DNA of 45,760 bases from Methylobacterium variabile (GCF_001043975.1 NZ_LABY01000119.1:1-45760), one strand, 5' to 3'; counted from the first letter of the stretch, positions 1 through 7,916 are shown. Notes: generated by a model from the letters alone, not told the origin. Program-made: numbers and translations.

Positions 1-44
1 CCGCCCCGACCTCCGCGGCGGGGCCGCCGCGGAGGTCGGGGCGG
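1..44. repeat. Perfect 20-bp inverted repeat with a 4-nt loop
   Basis: Positions 1-20 and 25-44 are exact reverse complements, with GGGC between them. The structure is a very stable GC hairpin about 50 bp after the stop codon of the minus-strand oxidoreductase gene, so it could act as a terminator or mRNA-stabilising end. It has no T-tract on the downstream side that can be seen, and it overlaps a possible short reading frame. Confidence 0.6.
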
Positions 45-57
45 GGATGTGCTTCAC
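1..57 (-). CDS. Start of an unidentified gene running off the left edge
   Basis: A GTG codon at 57 on the minus strand is preceded by AAGGAG at 69-64 with a 6-nt spacing, a good ribosome binding site. The frame then stays open to the window edge, encoding a Pro/Ala-rich start (V-K-H-I-P-A-P-T-S-A). It would lie just downstream of the molybdopterin oxidoreductase gene (stop at 97-99) and could be the next gene of that operon. An ATG at 78 is in the same frame but lacks a visible ribosome binding site. Only 19 codons are visible, so no function can be given. The same bases form a perfect hairpin, so this could instead be non-coding terminator DNA. Confidence 0.35.
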   Translation of the reverse strand, partial: MKHIPAPTSAAAPPRRSGR

Positions 58-96
58 GGTCAGCTCCTTCTCAGGCATCGGGCCCGGTCATCGGGC

Positions 97-3000
97 TCAG
101 GCGTCGAGCACGCAGTCGGCCAGCGGGACGGCGCGGCAGGTCAGGCAGTGGTCGGAGGGGCCGTCGTAGGCGGCGAGGTGCGCCACCGCCCCGGCCTCGA
201 TCCGCACCTGGCAGCTCTCGCACTGGCCGGTGCGGCAGCCGCTCGGCAGGCGGAGCCCGGCTTTCTCGGCGGCGTCGAGCAGGGTTCCCGCGCCGGGCGA
301 CCAGAGGAAGTTCTTCCCGCTGCGGGCGAGGGCGACCGTTCGCGGCGCGAGGTCGGCCGGGACCTCCGTCCGGGCGGTGAACAGCTCGCTGGCGATGTCG
401 TAGCGCGGCAGCCCCCAGGCGAGCAGGAGCGCGGTCGCGTCGGCCACGAAGGCGTCCGGGCCGCAGATGTAGGCGAGGGGGCGCCGGCCCGGAAAAAGCG
501 GGCCTAAGTCGCGCAGGGCGCCGCGGCCGGCCAGATCGTAGTCCCGCCCTGGGACGTCCTCCGGGGCCGGCCGCGTGAAGACGTGCGTGGCGGCGAGGTT
601 CGGCAGGCGGGACGCGAGCGCCCTCAGCCGGGGCCCGAAGGGATGGGCGCTCCCGTCGCGGCAGACGTAGACGAGCCGGATTGCCGCGGGGCGGGACGGC
701 CCGCCGGCGCCCGCGAGCGCCTCGAGGTAGCTCACGAAGGGGGTGATGCCGATGCCGGCGGCGAGCAGGATGACGGGCCTGTCCCCGTCGAGGGGCGGCG
801 TGAAGGTGCCCTGCGGCCCCTCCAGCATCAGGCTCGCGCCCGCCTCCAGGCCGTGGAGGTGCGTCGACATCCGCCCCGGAGCCGTGCCCGAGCCGACCAG
901 CTTCACGGCGACCTCGTAGCGGTCGGGACGGCGATGCGGCCCGGTGAGCGAGTAGGACCGCGCCAGCCCGTCGCCCGTCGCCACGCGCACGTGCTGCCCG
1001 GGCCGGAAATCCGCGAGGGGACCGCCATCCGCCGGGGCAAGGGAGAGGGCGAGGACGTCCGCGGCCTCGCGCCGGATCTCCGCGACCGTGAAGGCGCGCC
1101 CGCCGCTCCACCAGCCCCGGCTGCGCTCCTCGTCCCGGGCGATCTCGCAGGCGACCGCGCGCAGCGGCACCGAGCCGCTCACCGGGTCCCGGCTCTCGTC
1201 CGAGAGCGCGTCGTTGACGTTCAGGGTGCCCGCCCCGGTGCTCGGGACGCGCGGCCGGCCGAGCGGCGGGCAATCCTCCCACCAGCCGAACTCCGCGATG
1301 ACCACGTCGTCCGCCAGGGCCGGGTCGAGCCGGGCACGCAGGCGCGCCGTGCCGTGCGCCGTGCGCACCGTGATCCAGTCGCCGTCCCGAATACCGCGGG
1401 ACGCGGCGGCGGCGGGGCTGATCTCGACGGCGGGATCGGGGGCCTTGCGGCGCAAGGAGGCGACGTGCCGGTGCGAGCTGTGCACGTACCAGCCCGACTT
1501 CGCGGTCGAGAGCCACAAGGGCAGCGCCGGGTCGCCCCCTCCCGCGGGCGGGACGTAGCCGGGCAGGGGAGGGTGGCCGTGCGCGAGCAGGAGCTCGGAG
1601 TAGAGCTCGGCCCGGCCCGTCGGCGTGGCAAAGCCCCTCGGCCTGCCGTCGGCGCCAGGGGCGGCGTACTTGCGCTCGGCGAAGGACTGCGGGACGCGGA
1701 TGCCCTCCGGACGGGCGCGCAGATCCGCCACGGTGAGCCCGAGCGGCGCGAGCTGGTGGTTCCAGCCCGCCTCGACCGAGCCGCCGAAGAACGCGTCGGC
1801 GTGGCCGAGCCGGCAGGCGAGGTCGAACACGATGTCGTAATCCGCCCGCGTCTCGGCCAGGGCCGGGACCATGGCCTGGCGCAGCTGCACCAACTCGACG
1901 GCCTCCTGGGTGATCTCGAAGCCGACCCGCAGCGCCTCGCGCTCCCAGGGCATGCTGGCCGGGAGCACGATGTCGGCGTTCTCCGCCGTCGGGTTCAGGA
2001 ACATGTCGACGTGGACGTGGAAGCCGAGCGCCCGCAGCGCGTCCCGGTTGCGCGACGACGCGCCTTGCGACACCACGATGTTCGAGCCGAAGCTCATCAG
2101 GGCCTCGACCCGGTAGGGCTCGCCCTCGATCACCGCGCGGGCGAAGTCGCGCGCCGTGATCCAGCCCCGGGCCGGCGGGCCGAGGGGAAGCGCGTCGAGG
2201 CCGAGGGCCTTGGCGCGCTGGTGCGGCGCCAGCAGCCCGTAATCGTTCACGCTCCGGGAGGGGGGCGCCACGGTCCACAGGTTGCCGCCGGCCCGGTCGT
2301 TCGCGCCCGTGAGCGCGTAGAGGGACGCGATCGCCCGCTCGGTCTGGGTCGCGTTGGTGTGCTGCCCGACCCCGGTCCAGGAATGATAGGCGAGGCGGGG
2401 CGATCCCTCGAACAGCGCGTAGAACCGGGCGAGGTCGTCGGGGTGAAGGCCTGTGATCCCCGCGACGTGCGCGGGCGTGTACGGCGCGGCCTCGCGCTCC
2501 AGGAGCGTCAGCGCGGTCGCGCAAGGGAGGGCGCGCCCGTCGCGCGCCCGCAGGACGTCCTCGCCCCGCAGCAGGATCGCGGGATCGTCGGGGCCCGACT
2601 CCGCCGGGCGCGGCCCGCCGGGGCCGAGCACCACGAAGGCGGAGTCCGAGCCGCCGTCCCACACGTCGCTCGCCCGGACGAAGCGCCCGGTGTCGCGGTC
2701 CACCAGGAAGGGAGCGTTGGTCCAGCGCCGCACGAAGGGCGCGTCGTACCGGCCGGTCTCGATCAGGTGCCGGATCGCCCCCATGGCGAGGGCCGCGTCG
2801 GTCCCGGGGCGGACGCGCAGCCACAGGTCCGCCTCCTCGCCCGAGCCGCCGCGCTTGGGATCGACCACCGCCACCGTCGCGCCGCGCCGGCGCGCGGCCG
2901 CGACCCGCGTCGCTTGGGCGAGCCAGGTCCGGGCCGGGTTGTGCCCCCACAGCACGATCGCGTCTGCCCGGTCGTAGTCGGCCGCCCCGATGCCGCGCCC

Positions 3001-3462
3001 GAACGTCAGGGCCTGCGCGTAGTCCTTGTGCCAGCCGCAGACCTCGACCGCGTAGATCAGGTTCGGGCTGCCGAAGACCCGGATGAACCGCTCCACCCAC
3101 TCGAAGCTGTCGGCCATCGGCGTGCCGCTCGGCGTCGTCACCGCGAAGGCGACCGCCTCGGCGCCCCGGCGCGCCCGGATCTCACCGAGGCGGGCCGCGA
3201 TCTCCGCCAGCGCCTCGTCCCAGGAGATCGGCACGAAGCCGGGATCCGGGTCGTGGCGCGGCCGCGTGCGCCGGAGCGGGACGGTGAGGCGCCGCGGGCT
3301 GCCGACCATCTCGGGCGCGGCCCGCCCCTTGGCACAGAGCGCGCTGCCGGTCGGATGGTCGGGATTCGGCCGCACGGCGACGAACCGGCCGTCCTCGACC
3401 ACGTTGAGGGAGCCGCACCGCGAGCGGCAGAGCGTGCAGTAGCCCGCCTTGACCTCAGACAT
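97..3462 (-). CDS. Molybdopterin oxidoreductase fused to flavin reductase and [2Fe-2S] ferredoxin domains
   Basis: This 1121-residue protein appears to be a complete electron-transfer enzyme in one chain. The N-terminus has the C-x2-C-x3-C-x26-C pattern (Cys 9, 12, 16, 43) of the [4Fe-4S] domain of bis-MGD enzymes, followed by a molybdopterin oxidoreductase core and a dinucleotide-binding C-terminal domain to about residue 750. A ferredoxin-reductase-type module follows, with the flavin motif R-S-Y-S-L, the nucleotide motif G-I-G-I-T-P and a C-G-P motif. The C-terminus is a plant-type [2Fe-2S] domain (Cys 1076, 1081, 1084 and a fourth Cys at 1106 or 1109). The last two modules are ordered as in phthalate dioxygenase reductase. 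The start at 3462 is chosen because GGGGGAGG precedes it closely; an upstream ATG at 3495 lies inside the intergenic inverted repeat. No signal peptide is seen, so it is probably cytoplasmic and draws electrons from, or gives them to, NAD(P)H. The substrate is unknown. It is divergent from the GntR regulator at 3568. Confidence 0.9.
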   Translation of the reverse strand: MSEVKAGYCTLCRSRCGSLNVVEDGRFVAVRPNPDHPTGSALCAKGRAAPEMVGSPRRLTVPLRRTRPRHDPDPGFVPISWDEALAEIAARLGEIRARRGAEAVAFAVTTPSGTPMADSFEWVERFIRVFGSPNLIYAVEVCGWHKDYAQALTFGRGIGAADYDRADAIVLWGHNPARTWLAQATRVAAARRRGATVAVVDPKRGGSGEEADLWLRVRPGTDAALAMGAIRHLIETGRYDAPFVRRWTNAPFLVDRDTGRFVRASDVWDGGSDSAFVVLGPGGPRPAESGPDDPAILLRGEDVLRARDGRALPCATALTLLEREAAPYTPAHVAGITGLHPDDLARFYALFEGSPRLAYHSWTGVGQHTNATQTERAIASLYALTGANDRAGGNLWTVAPPSRSVNDYGLLAPHQRAKALGLDALPLGPPARGWITARDFARAVIEGEPYRVEALMSFGSNIVVSQGASSRNRDALRALGFHVHVDMFLNPTAENADIVLPASMPWEREALRVGFEITQEAVELVQLRQAMVPALAETRADYDIVFDLACRLGHADAFFGGSVEAGWNHQLAPLGLTVADLRARPEGIRVPQSFAERKYAAPGADGRPRGFATPTGRAELYSELLLAHGHPPLPGYVPPAGGGDPALPLWLSTAKSGWYVHSSHRHVASLRRKAPDPAVEISPAAAASRGIRDGDWITVRTAHGTARLRARLDPALADDVVIAEFGWWEDCPPLGRPRVPSTGAGTLNVNDALSDESRDPVSGSVPLRAVACEIARDEERSRGWWSGGRAFTVAEIRREAADVLALSLAPADGGPLADFRPGQHVRVATGDGLARSYSLTGPHRRPDRYEVAVKLVGSGTAPGRMSTHLHGLEAGASLMLEGPQGTFTPPLDGDRPVILLAAGIGITPFVSYLEALAGAGGPSRPAAIRLVYVCRDGSAHPFGPRLRALASRLPNLAATHVFTRPAPEDVPGRDYDLAGRGALRDLGPLFPGRRPLAYICGPDAFVADATALLLAWGLPRYDIASELFTARTEVPADLAPRTVALARSGKNFLWSPGAGTLLDAAEKAGLRLPSGCRTGQCESCQVRIEAGAVAHLAAYDGPSDHCLTCRAVPLADCVLDA

Positions 3463-3479
3463 CCCGACCTCCCCCGTGG

Positions 3480-3520
3480 GTAGCGCGTCACGCACTAGTG
3501 TGAAGCGCGTGACGCGCTAC
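3480..3520. promoter_or_regulatory. Candidate operator: perfect 14-bp inverted repeat between divergent genes
   Basis: Positions 3480-3493 and 3507-3520 are exact reverse complements separated by 13 bp. Each arm carries a GCGTCACGC/GCGTGACGC core. The repeat sits 18 bp from the oxidoreductase start (3462) and 47 bp from the GntR start (3568), a typical position for a shared operator that the GntR protein would bind to control both genes. Confidence 0.6.
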
Positions 3521-3567
3521 TGCAAGCCGGCTCGTGGCGCGTATAAGAGGCAGCCGGAGGGTGAAGA

Positions 3568-4266
3568 ATGGTCAGCCAGCACAGTGCCGCCGCAGCGCCG
3601 ATGACCGCCGATGCCAACCTGCGCGAGCAGGTGCAGCAGCGCCTGCGCCTCGACATCGTGTCGGGGGAGATCGGGCCGGGCACCATCCTGTCCGTCCCGG
3701 GCCTCGCCCGCACGCTCGGCATCTCGACGACGCCCGTGCGCGAGGCCCTGCTCCAGCTCTCCGGCGACGGCCTGCTGCAGCCCCTGCGCAACCGCGGCTT
3801 CTGCGTCGTCGAGCCGACTTTGGACGACCTGCGCAACCTGTTCGAGGTCCGGCTGCAGCTCGAGACCTCCGCCTTCGTGAAGCTGGTGCGGTCCGGCCTC
3901 ACGGACGTCGCGGAGCTCACGCGCCAGGCGGACGCGATCGCCCGGGCGGTGCGCACGCGCGACGTCCCGCTCTACCTCGCCGCCGACCGCGCCTTCCACC
4001 GGGAGCTGCTGGCCCGGGCCGGGAACGCGGTCCTGACCGGCATCGTGATGCGGCTGCGGGACACGATGAGGCTGTACGGGATCAACTCACCCGCCGGGCT
4101 GGCGCGTCAGGAAGAGTCGGTCCCCGAGCATTACCGCATCATCGCGCTGCTGCAGCAGGGGGATGAGGCCGAAGCGGCGGCGCTCATGCACAAGCACATC
4201 ATGGATTGGGAGCCGATCTTCTCTGAATATCTCAGGGCGTCCGGTGATGTGACGAGCCGGGTGTGA
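3568..4266 (+). CDS. GntR-family regulator, FCD (FadR) subfamily
   Basis: This 232-residue protein has an N-terminal winged helix (about residues 18-82, including L-G-I-S-T-T-P-V-R-E-A-L, the typical GntR recognition-helix region). An all-helical FCD effector domain (about 90-220) follows, with the D-x3-H metal-binding signature in A-A-D-R-A-F-H-R-E-L and a later histidine in P-E-H-Y-R-I-I. FCD regulators usually bind small carboxylic acids, often through a metal ion. GGAGGG lies 6-10 nt upstream of the ATG. It is divergent from the molybdopterin oxidoreductase fusion and is the obvious candidate to control it through the inverted repeat at 3480-3520. The ligand is unknown. Confidence 0.92.
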   Translation: MVSQHSAAAAPMTADANLREQVQQRLRLDIVSGEIGPGTILSVPGLARTLGISTTPVREALLQLSGDGLLQPLRNRGFCVVEPTLDDLRNLFEVRLQLETSAFVKLVRSGLTDVAELTRQADAIARAVRTRDVPLYLAADRAFHRELLARAGNAVLTGIVMRLRDTMRLYGINSPAGLARQEESVPEHYRIIALLQQGDEAEAAALMHKHIMDWEPIFSEYLRASGDVTSRV

Positions 4267-4289
4267 TCCGGAAAAGGAAGTAGGTGTCA

Positions 4290-4435
4290 GGATCTGCTTA
4301 CTGTGAAGATCTATTAATTGAATTCATGCAGAAAATATTGATATATTTTGATTAATAACATATCATATTTTATTATGCGCAGGAACGGGGAGATATATCT
4401 AATTTTATTTGATAGTCTCAAGCTAAAATCGCGTC
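4290..4435. other. AT-rich non-coding stretch in a very GC-rich window
   Basis: From about 4290 to 4435 the sequence is dominated by A and T, with runs such as TATTAATTGAATTCATG and TATCATATTTTATTATG. Flanking DNA is strongly GC-rich. No gene is recognised here; an open frame beginning at 4348 runs from this stretch into the palindromic element and has no protein-like composition. It could be a promoter-rich or curved segment, a scar of inserted foreign DNA, or a binding site for nucleoid proteins. Confidence 0.7.
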
Positions 4436-4509
4436 CGGCCCGCTGCCATCGCCCCGAGGCCACGGTACGCGATAGCAAGACATGGCCGCTCGCGCGCCGT
4501 GCACCGTCA

Positions 4510-4694
4510 AGCCCTTCCCCTTTCCCGGACGACTGGAGCAAAGCGGAAGGAGATCCGGGATCCAGGGGGAATGTGCCGCGAAGCGGCTCTGCATGTTGCA
4601 ACGTTGCAGACAGACGGACGCTTCGCGACTTTTCGTGCTTGATCCCGGATCTCCCTCCGCTGCGCTCTAGTCGTCCGGGACAGGGGGAGGGGCT
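4510..4694. repeat. 185-bp nested palindromic element (MITE- or REP-like)
   Basis: The arms at 4510-4562 and 4641-4694 are inverted copies with only a few mismatches and one indel, both carrying the core GATCCGGGATC / GATCCCGGATC. Inside them a second pair, CGCGAAGCG (4577-4585) and CGCTTCGCG (4619-4627), is also inverted. The exact centre is the palindrome TGCAACGTTGCA (4597-4608). All three pairs share the same midpoint near 4602, so this is one long imperfect palindrome. It has no coding capacity of its own. Such elements in Methylobacterium-like genomes are often multi-copy intergenic repeats; copy number cannot be judged here. Confidence 0.7.
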
Positions 4695-4838
4695 CATGAC
4701 GGATCGTCCACCTGGCAGCATGGCCGCGCTGGTGTCGTGGATCATGCCGGAGGCCGAAGCCCCTGCGCCGGCCTCCGGGCCCCACCGGGCGATTGCGCAG
4801 GGAGGGGCGGCTTGACGCCCGCCGCCCTGGTCAGTATC

Positions 4839-4849
4839 TGGTCTGACCA
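4839..4849. promoter_or_regulatory. FadR-type operator TGGTCTGACCA
   Basis: TGGTCTGACCA is a perfect match to the TGGTnnnACCA palindrome known for FadR-subfamily GntR regulators. A second TGGTCAG half-site at 4828-4834 forms another inverted pair with CTGACCA at 4843-4849. The site ends 4 bp before the start codon of a GntR/FCD gene (4854), as expected for autoregulation of the whole downstream operon. Confidence 0.65.
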
Positions 4850-4853
4850 AGGT

Positions 4854-5627
4854 ATGAAAAACGTGATCGGGATGGATATCGCTCGCCCCAACGAGGGTCA
4901 GACCGGCTTCGAGCTCGTGTTCGCATTCCTGCGCGAGCGGTTGCTGGCCGGGTCCCTGCGCCCGGGCGACCGCCTGATCCCCGAGCGCGAACTCGCCGCC
5001 CAGCTCGGCGTCAGCCGCCCCATCGTCCGCGAGGCCCTGCGCGCGCTGAACGCCCTCGGGATCGTCGAGATCCGCGAGCGGTCCGGCACGGTGGTCCGCA
5101 AGCCGGACGTGACGGTCCTCAACGACTTCTTCGCCTTCGCCCTCGCGCAGCAGGACGGGATCGCCGACGACGTGATGCAGGCGCGCATCGCCGTCGAGTG
5201 CCAGTCGATCCGGCTCGCCTGCGCCAACGCCACCGTCGCCGACCTCGAGCGCCTGCAGCGCGGCCTGCAGCGCATCGTCGAGACGATCGACGACCATCAG
5301 GCGGGCGGCGAGGCCGACTACGCCTTCCACCGGGCGATCGTCACCGCGGGCGGGTCGGGCACGCTCGGCGTCCTGCACGACGCCATGGCGCACGTCCTGA
5401 TGCGCTCGCACGTCGCGCGCCGCGCGCTGGTGCAGGTCGTCACGCCGATGCGGGCCTACCTCATCGAGGACCACCGCCGGATCTTCGAGGCGATCGCGGC
5501 CCGGGACCCGGCCCGGGCGGACGCCGTGCTGCGCGAGCACTTCGCGATCGGCGACGAGTTCCGCCGCCAGGCGGCGATGGTCGGCTCCGCCCCGGCGGGT
5601 GCCGCCGGTCGGTCAGGGAGGGAATGA
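4854..5627 (+). CDS. GntR-family regulator, FCD (FadR) subfamily
   Basis: This 257-residue regulator heads a catabolic operon. The winged helix (about residues 18-80) contains P-E-R-E-L-A-A-Q-L-G-V-S-R-P-I-V-R-E-A-L-R, a canonical GntR helix-turn-helix. The FCD domain (about 95-235) has the D-x3-H metal motif in A-D-Y-A-F-H-R-A-I and a distal E-D-H-R-R-I histidine. The ATG at 4854 is taken as start because a FadR-type operator ends just before it. The ATG at 4872 is an alternative, and longer frames reach upstream but enter DNA without protein-like composition. Its stop lies 1 nt before the GTG of the next gene, so the two are translationally linked. The likely ligand is a sugar acid, keto acid or related substrate of the operon. 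Confidence 0.9.
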   Translation: MKNVIGMDIARPNEGQTGFELVFAFLRERLLAGSLRPGDRLIPERELAAQLGVSRPIVREALRALNALGIVEIRERSGTVVRKPDVTVLNDFFAFALAQQDGIADDVMQARIAVECQSIRLACANATVADLERLQRGLQRIVETIDDHQAGGEADYAFHRAIVTAGGSGTLGVLHDAMAHVLMRSHVARRALVQVVTPMRAYLIEDHRRIFEAIAARDPARADAVLREHFAIGDEFRRQAAMVGSAPAGAAGRSGRE

Positions 5628-5628
5628 C

Positions 5629-6531
5629 GTGTCGGACAACGAGGGCACCGCCTGCGTCGGCTTCATCGGGCTCGGCACGATGGGCCGCGAGATGGCGCGC
5701 AACCTTCTCAAGGCGGGCTTCGCGGTGCGGGCCTACGACGTGCGCCCGGAGGCGGTGAGCGAACTCGCGGCGGAGGGCGCCGTCGCGGCGACGAGCCCGG
5801 CCGACGCCGCTCGGGGCGCGGCGGTCGCCGTGACGATGCTGCCCGACACGCCGCACGTCGAGGCGGTGGTCTACGGCGAGCACGGCCTCCTGAAGGCGCC
5901 CCCGGCCGGCCGGATCATCGTCGACATGAGCACGATCTCGCCCGTCGCCGTCCGGCGCATGGCGGCGGATCTCGCCGCCGTCGACGTCGCCTTCCTCGAC
6001 GCCCCGGTCTCGGGCGGTCCGGTCGGGGCGAGGAACGCCGCCCTCTCGATCATGGTCGGCGGCGCCGCCGACGCCTTCGCGACGGCCCAGCCCGTCTTCC
6101 GCGCCATGGGCACCACGATCACCCATGTGGGCGCCCCGGGGGCGGGACAGGCGGTGAAGCTGTGCAACCAGCTCGTCTGCGGCATCAACATCCAGGCGAT
6201 CTGCGAGGCGCTGGCGCTTGCCCGCGCCTCGGGCGTCGACCTCGACCAGCTGCGGCACGTGCTGCTCGGCGGCTCGGCGGCGTCGTGGATGCTCGACCGG
6301 CTCGGCCCCCAGATGATCGCCGGCGACGCCTCGGCGGGCTTCCGCATCGACCTCATGCTGAAGGACCTGCGCCTCGTCCTCGAGCAGGCCGGCGCCCTCG
6401 ACGTCCCGCTTCCGGCGACCGCGCTCGTCACGAGCCAGTACGTCGAGGCGCGCGCGCACGGCGAGGGGACGAACGGCAACCAGGCCCTGTTCCGCGTCTA
6501 CGACCGCATGACCGGCCGGACGGCGGGCTGA
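5629..6531 (+). CDS. 3-hydroxyisobutyrate-dehydrogenase-family oxidoreductase
   Basis: This is an NAD(P)-dependent beta-hydroxyacid dehydrogenase of 300 residues. The Rossmann motif G-L-G-T-M-G is near residue 13, the substrate loop is D-A-P-V-S-G-G (about 125), and the catalytic lysine lies in G-A-G-Q-A-V-K-L-C-N-Q (about 175). The family oxidises 2- or 3-hydroxy acids such as tartronate semialdehyde, 3-hydroxyisobutyrate or 2-hydroxyglutarate partners. The GTG start at 5629 is preceded by AGGGAGGGA and follows the regulator's TGA by 1 nt. A start at 5599 would overlap the regulator. The next gene, an ABC permease, begins 17 nt downstream. The asparagine of the usual K-x2-N-N motif is K-L-C-N-Q here, a mild variation. 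The substrate is unknown but probably what the adjacent importer brings in, or a product of it. Confidence 0.88.
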   Translation: MSDNEGTACVGFIGLGTMGREMARNLLKAGFAVRAYDVRPEAVSELAAEGAVAATSPADAARGAAVAVTMLPDTPHVEAVVYGEHGLLKAPPAGRIIVDMSTISPVAVRRMAADLAAVDVAFLDAPVSGGPVGARNAALSIMVGGAADAFATAQPVFRAMGTTITHVGAPGAGQAVKLCNQLVCGINIQAICEALALARASGVDLDQLRHVLLGGSAASWMLDRLGPQMIAGDASAGFRIDLMLKDLRLVLEQAGALDVPLPATALVTSQYVEARAHGEGTNGNQALFRVYDRMTGRTAG

Positions 6532-6548
6532 CGACGGGAGCGCCGGCG

Positions 6549-7232
6549 GTGGCCCTCAACCTCGATTTCGGCGCCGTTCTCGAGCGCTGGCCCAGCTTCC
6601 TCGACGGCGCGCTGCTCACCCTGCAGCTCGCCGGCGTGGCGACGGTCGTGGGCGGTGCACTGGGCGGCGTCGCGGCGATCGGGCGGCGCAGCCGCTACCC
6701 CGCGATCCGGCGGCTGTGCGAGGTCTACGTCGAGGCGATCCGCAACACGCCGCTCCTTGTCCAGATATTCCTCGTCTATTTCGGCCTCGCGAGCCTCGGC
6801 TTCAAGTTCTCGGCCGTCACCGTCGCGGCGCTCGCCCTCACCATCAACGTCGGCGCCTACACCACCGAGATCGTGCGCGCCGGGCTCGACGCGATCCCCC
6901 GCGGCCAGATCGAGGCGGCCGAGGGGCTCGCCCTGACGCGGGCGCAGATCTACCGCCACGTCGTGCTGCTGCCGGCGATCGAGCGCGTCTATCCCGCCCT
7001 CACGAGCCAGTTCGTGCTCCTGATGCTCGCCTCGTCGGTGACCTCGCAGATCTCCGCCGAGGAGCTGACCGCGGTGGCCAACTACATCCAGTCCGACACC
7101 TACCGGGCGTTCGAGACCTACATCGTCGTGGCCCTGTTCTACGTCGCACTCTCGTTCCTGATGCGCGGCGGCTTCTGGGCTTTGAGCCTGGTGCTGTTCC
7201 CGCGCCGTCGGCGCCTCGGCACCCCGCTGTGA
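6549..7232 (+). CDS. ABC importer permease, polar amino-acid (HisM/GlnP) type
   Basis: This 227-residue inner-membrane permease contains hydrophobic segments typical of the five-helix His/Glu/Gln family. It carries the family signature N-T-P-L-L-V-Q-I-F near residue 69. The EAA loop contacting the ATPase is at about 117-140 ([10 protein letters not shown]). GTG at 6549 is chosen as start because GGGAG lies 8 nt upstream. It forms a heteromeric channel with the next gene. Confidence 0.88.
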   Translation: MALNLDFGAVLERWPSFLDGALLTLQLAGVATVVGGALGGVAAIGRRSRYPAIRRLCEVYVEAIRNTPLLVQIFLVYFGLASLGFKFSAVTVAALALTINVGAYTTEIVRAGLDAIPRGQIEAAEGLALTRAQIYRHVVLLPAIERVYPALTSQFVLLMLASSVTSQISAEELTAVANYIQSDTYRAFETYIVVALFYVALSFLMRGGFWALSLVLFPRRRRLGTPL

Positions 7233-7242
7233 GGCGCATCCG

Positions 7243-7911
7243 ATGAACGGCTCCCTCAACGCCAACCACCTGCTCTTCCTCGCCCAGGGCGCGCTCTGGA
7301 CGGTCGGGCTCTCGCTGATCGCCCTCGTCGGCGGCGGCGCCCTCGGCTTCGCGATCGCGCTCTGCCGCGTCTCGGGCCTGCGTGCGGTGCGCCTCGCGAG
7401 CGGCGCCTACGTCCAGCTGATCCAGGGCACGCCGCTCCTCGTCATCATGTTCCTGACGTATTTCGGCCTGCCGCCGCTCGGCTTCAGCGTGTCGCCGCTC
7501 GCGGCGGCCGGCGCCTCGCTCACGATCTACGTCGGCGCCTATCTGGGCGAGATCTGGCGCGGCGCGATCCAGTCCGTGCCGCGCCCGCAATGGGAGGCCG
7601 CCGAGGGCCTCGCCCTCTCCCGCACCCAGCGCATGGCGAAGGTTATCCTGCCCCAGGCCGTCCGCATCGCGACCCCGCCGACGGTCGGCTTCATGGTGCA
7701 GATCGTGAAGAACACCTCGCTCGCCTCCGTCGTCGGCTTCGTGGAGCTGGCCCGGGCGGGCCAGATCATCAACAACGCGCTGTTCGAGCCCTTCCTGATC
7801 TACGCGATCATCGCGGTCGCGTACTTCGCCCTGTGCTTCCCGCTGTCGCGCCTCAGCCAGCGCCTCGAGCGCCGCAGCGGACGCGGGCGCACCACCCTCA
7901 TGCCGGCCTGA
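7243..7911 (+). CDS. ABC importer permease, polar amino-acid type (second subunit)
   Basis: This 222-residue membrane protein is the partner of the preceding permease. It has [10 protein letters not shown] near residue 65 and the EAA loop [10 protein letters not shown] at about 111-120. It starts 10 nt after the first permease and is followed directly by the ATPase gene, the standard order for class 3.A.1.3 importers. About five hydrophobic segments can be seen. Confidence 0.88.
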   Translation: MNGSLNANHLLFLAQGALWTVGLSLIALVGGGALGFAIALCRVSGLRAVRLASGAYVQLIQGTPLLVIMFLTYFGLPPLGFSVSPLAAAGASLTIYVGAYLGEIWRGAIQSVPRPQWEAAEGLALSRTQRMAKVILPQAVRIATPPTVGFMVQIVKNTSLASVVGFVELARAGQIINNALFEPFLIYAIIAVAYFALCFPLSRLSQRLERRSGRGRTTLMPA

Positions 7912-7916
7912 CGGAG

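Noticed and set aside
71..3483. Very long open frames on both strands in other frames across the molybdopterin oxidoreductase gene
   Set aside because: They are Arg/Pro/Ala/Gly-rich with no family motifs; long antisense frames are normal in DNA this GC-rich. The chosen frame holds every expected motif.
4348..4815. Plus-strand frame of 155 codons through the AT-rich stretch and palindrome
   Set aside because: The composition changes abruptly along it, it lies across an inverted repeat and has no ribosome binding site or motif.
4314..5540. Long minus-strand frame from the AT-rich island through the palindrome and the regulator gene
   Set aside because: It is antisense to a clear GntR gene and has no recognisable domain.
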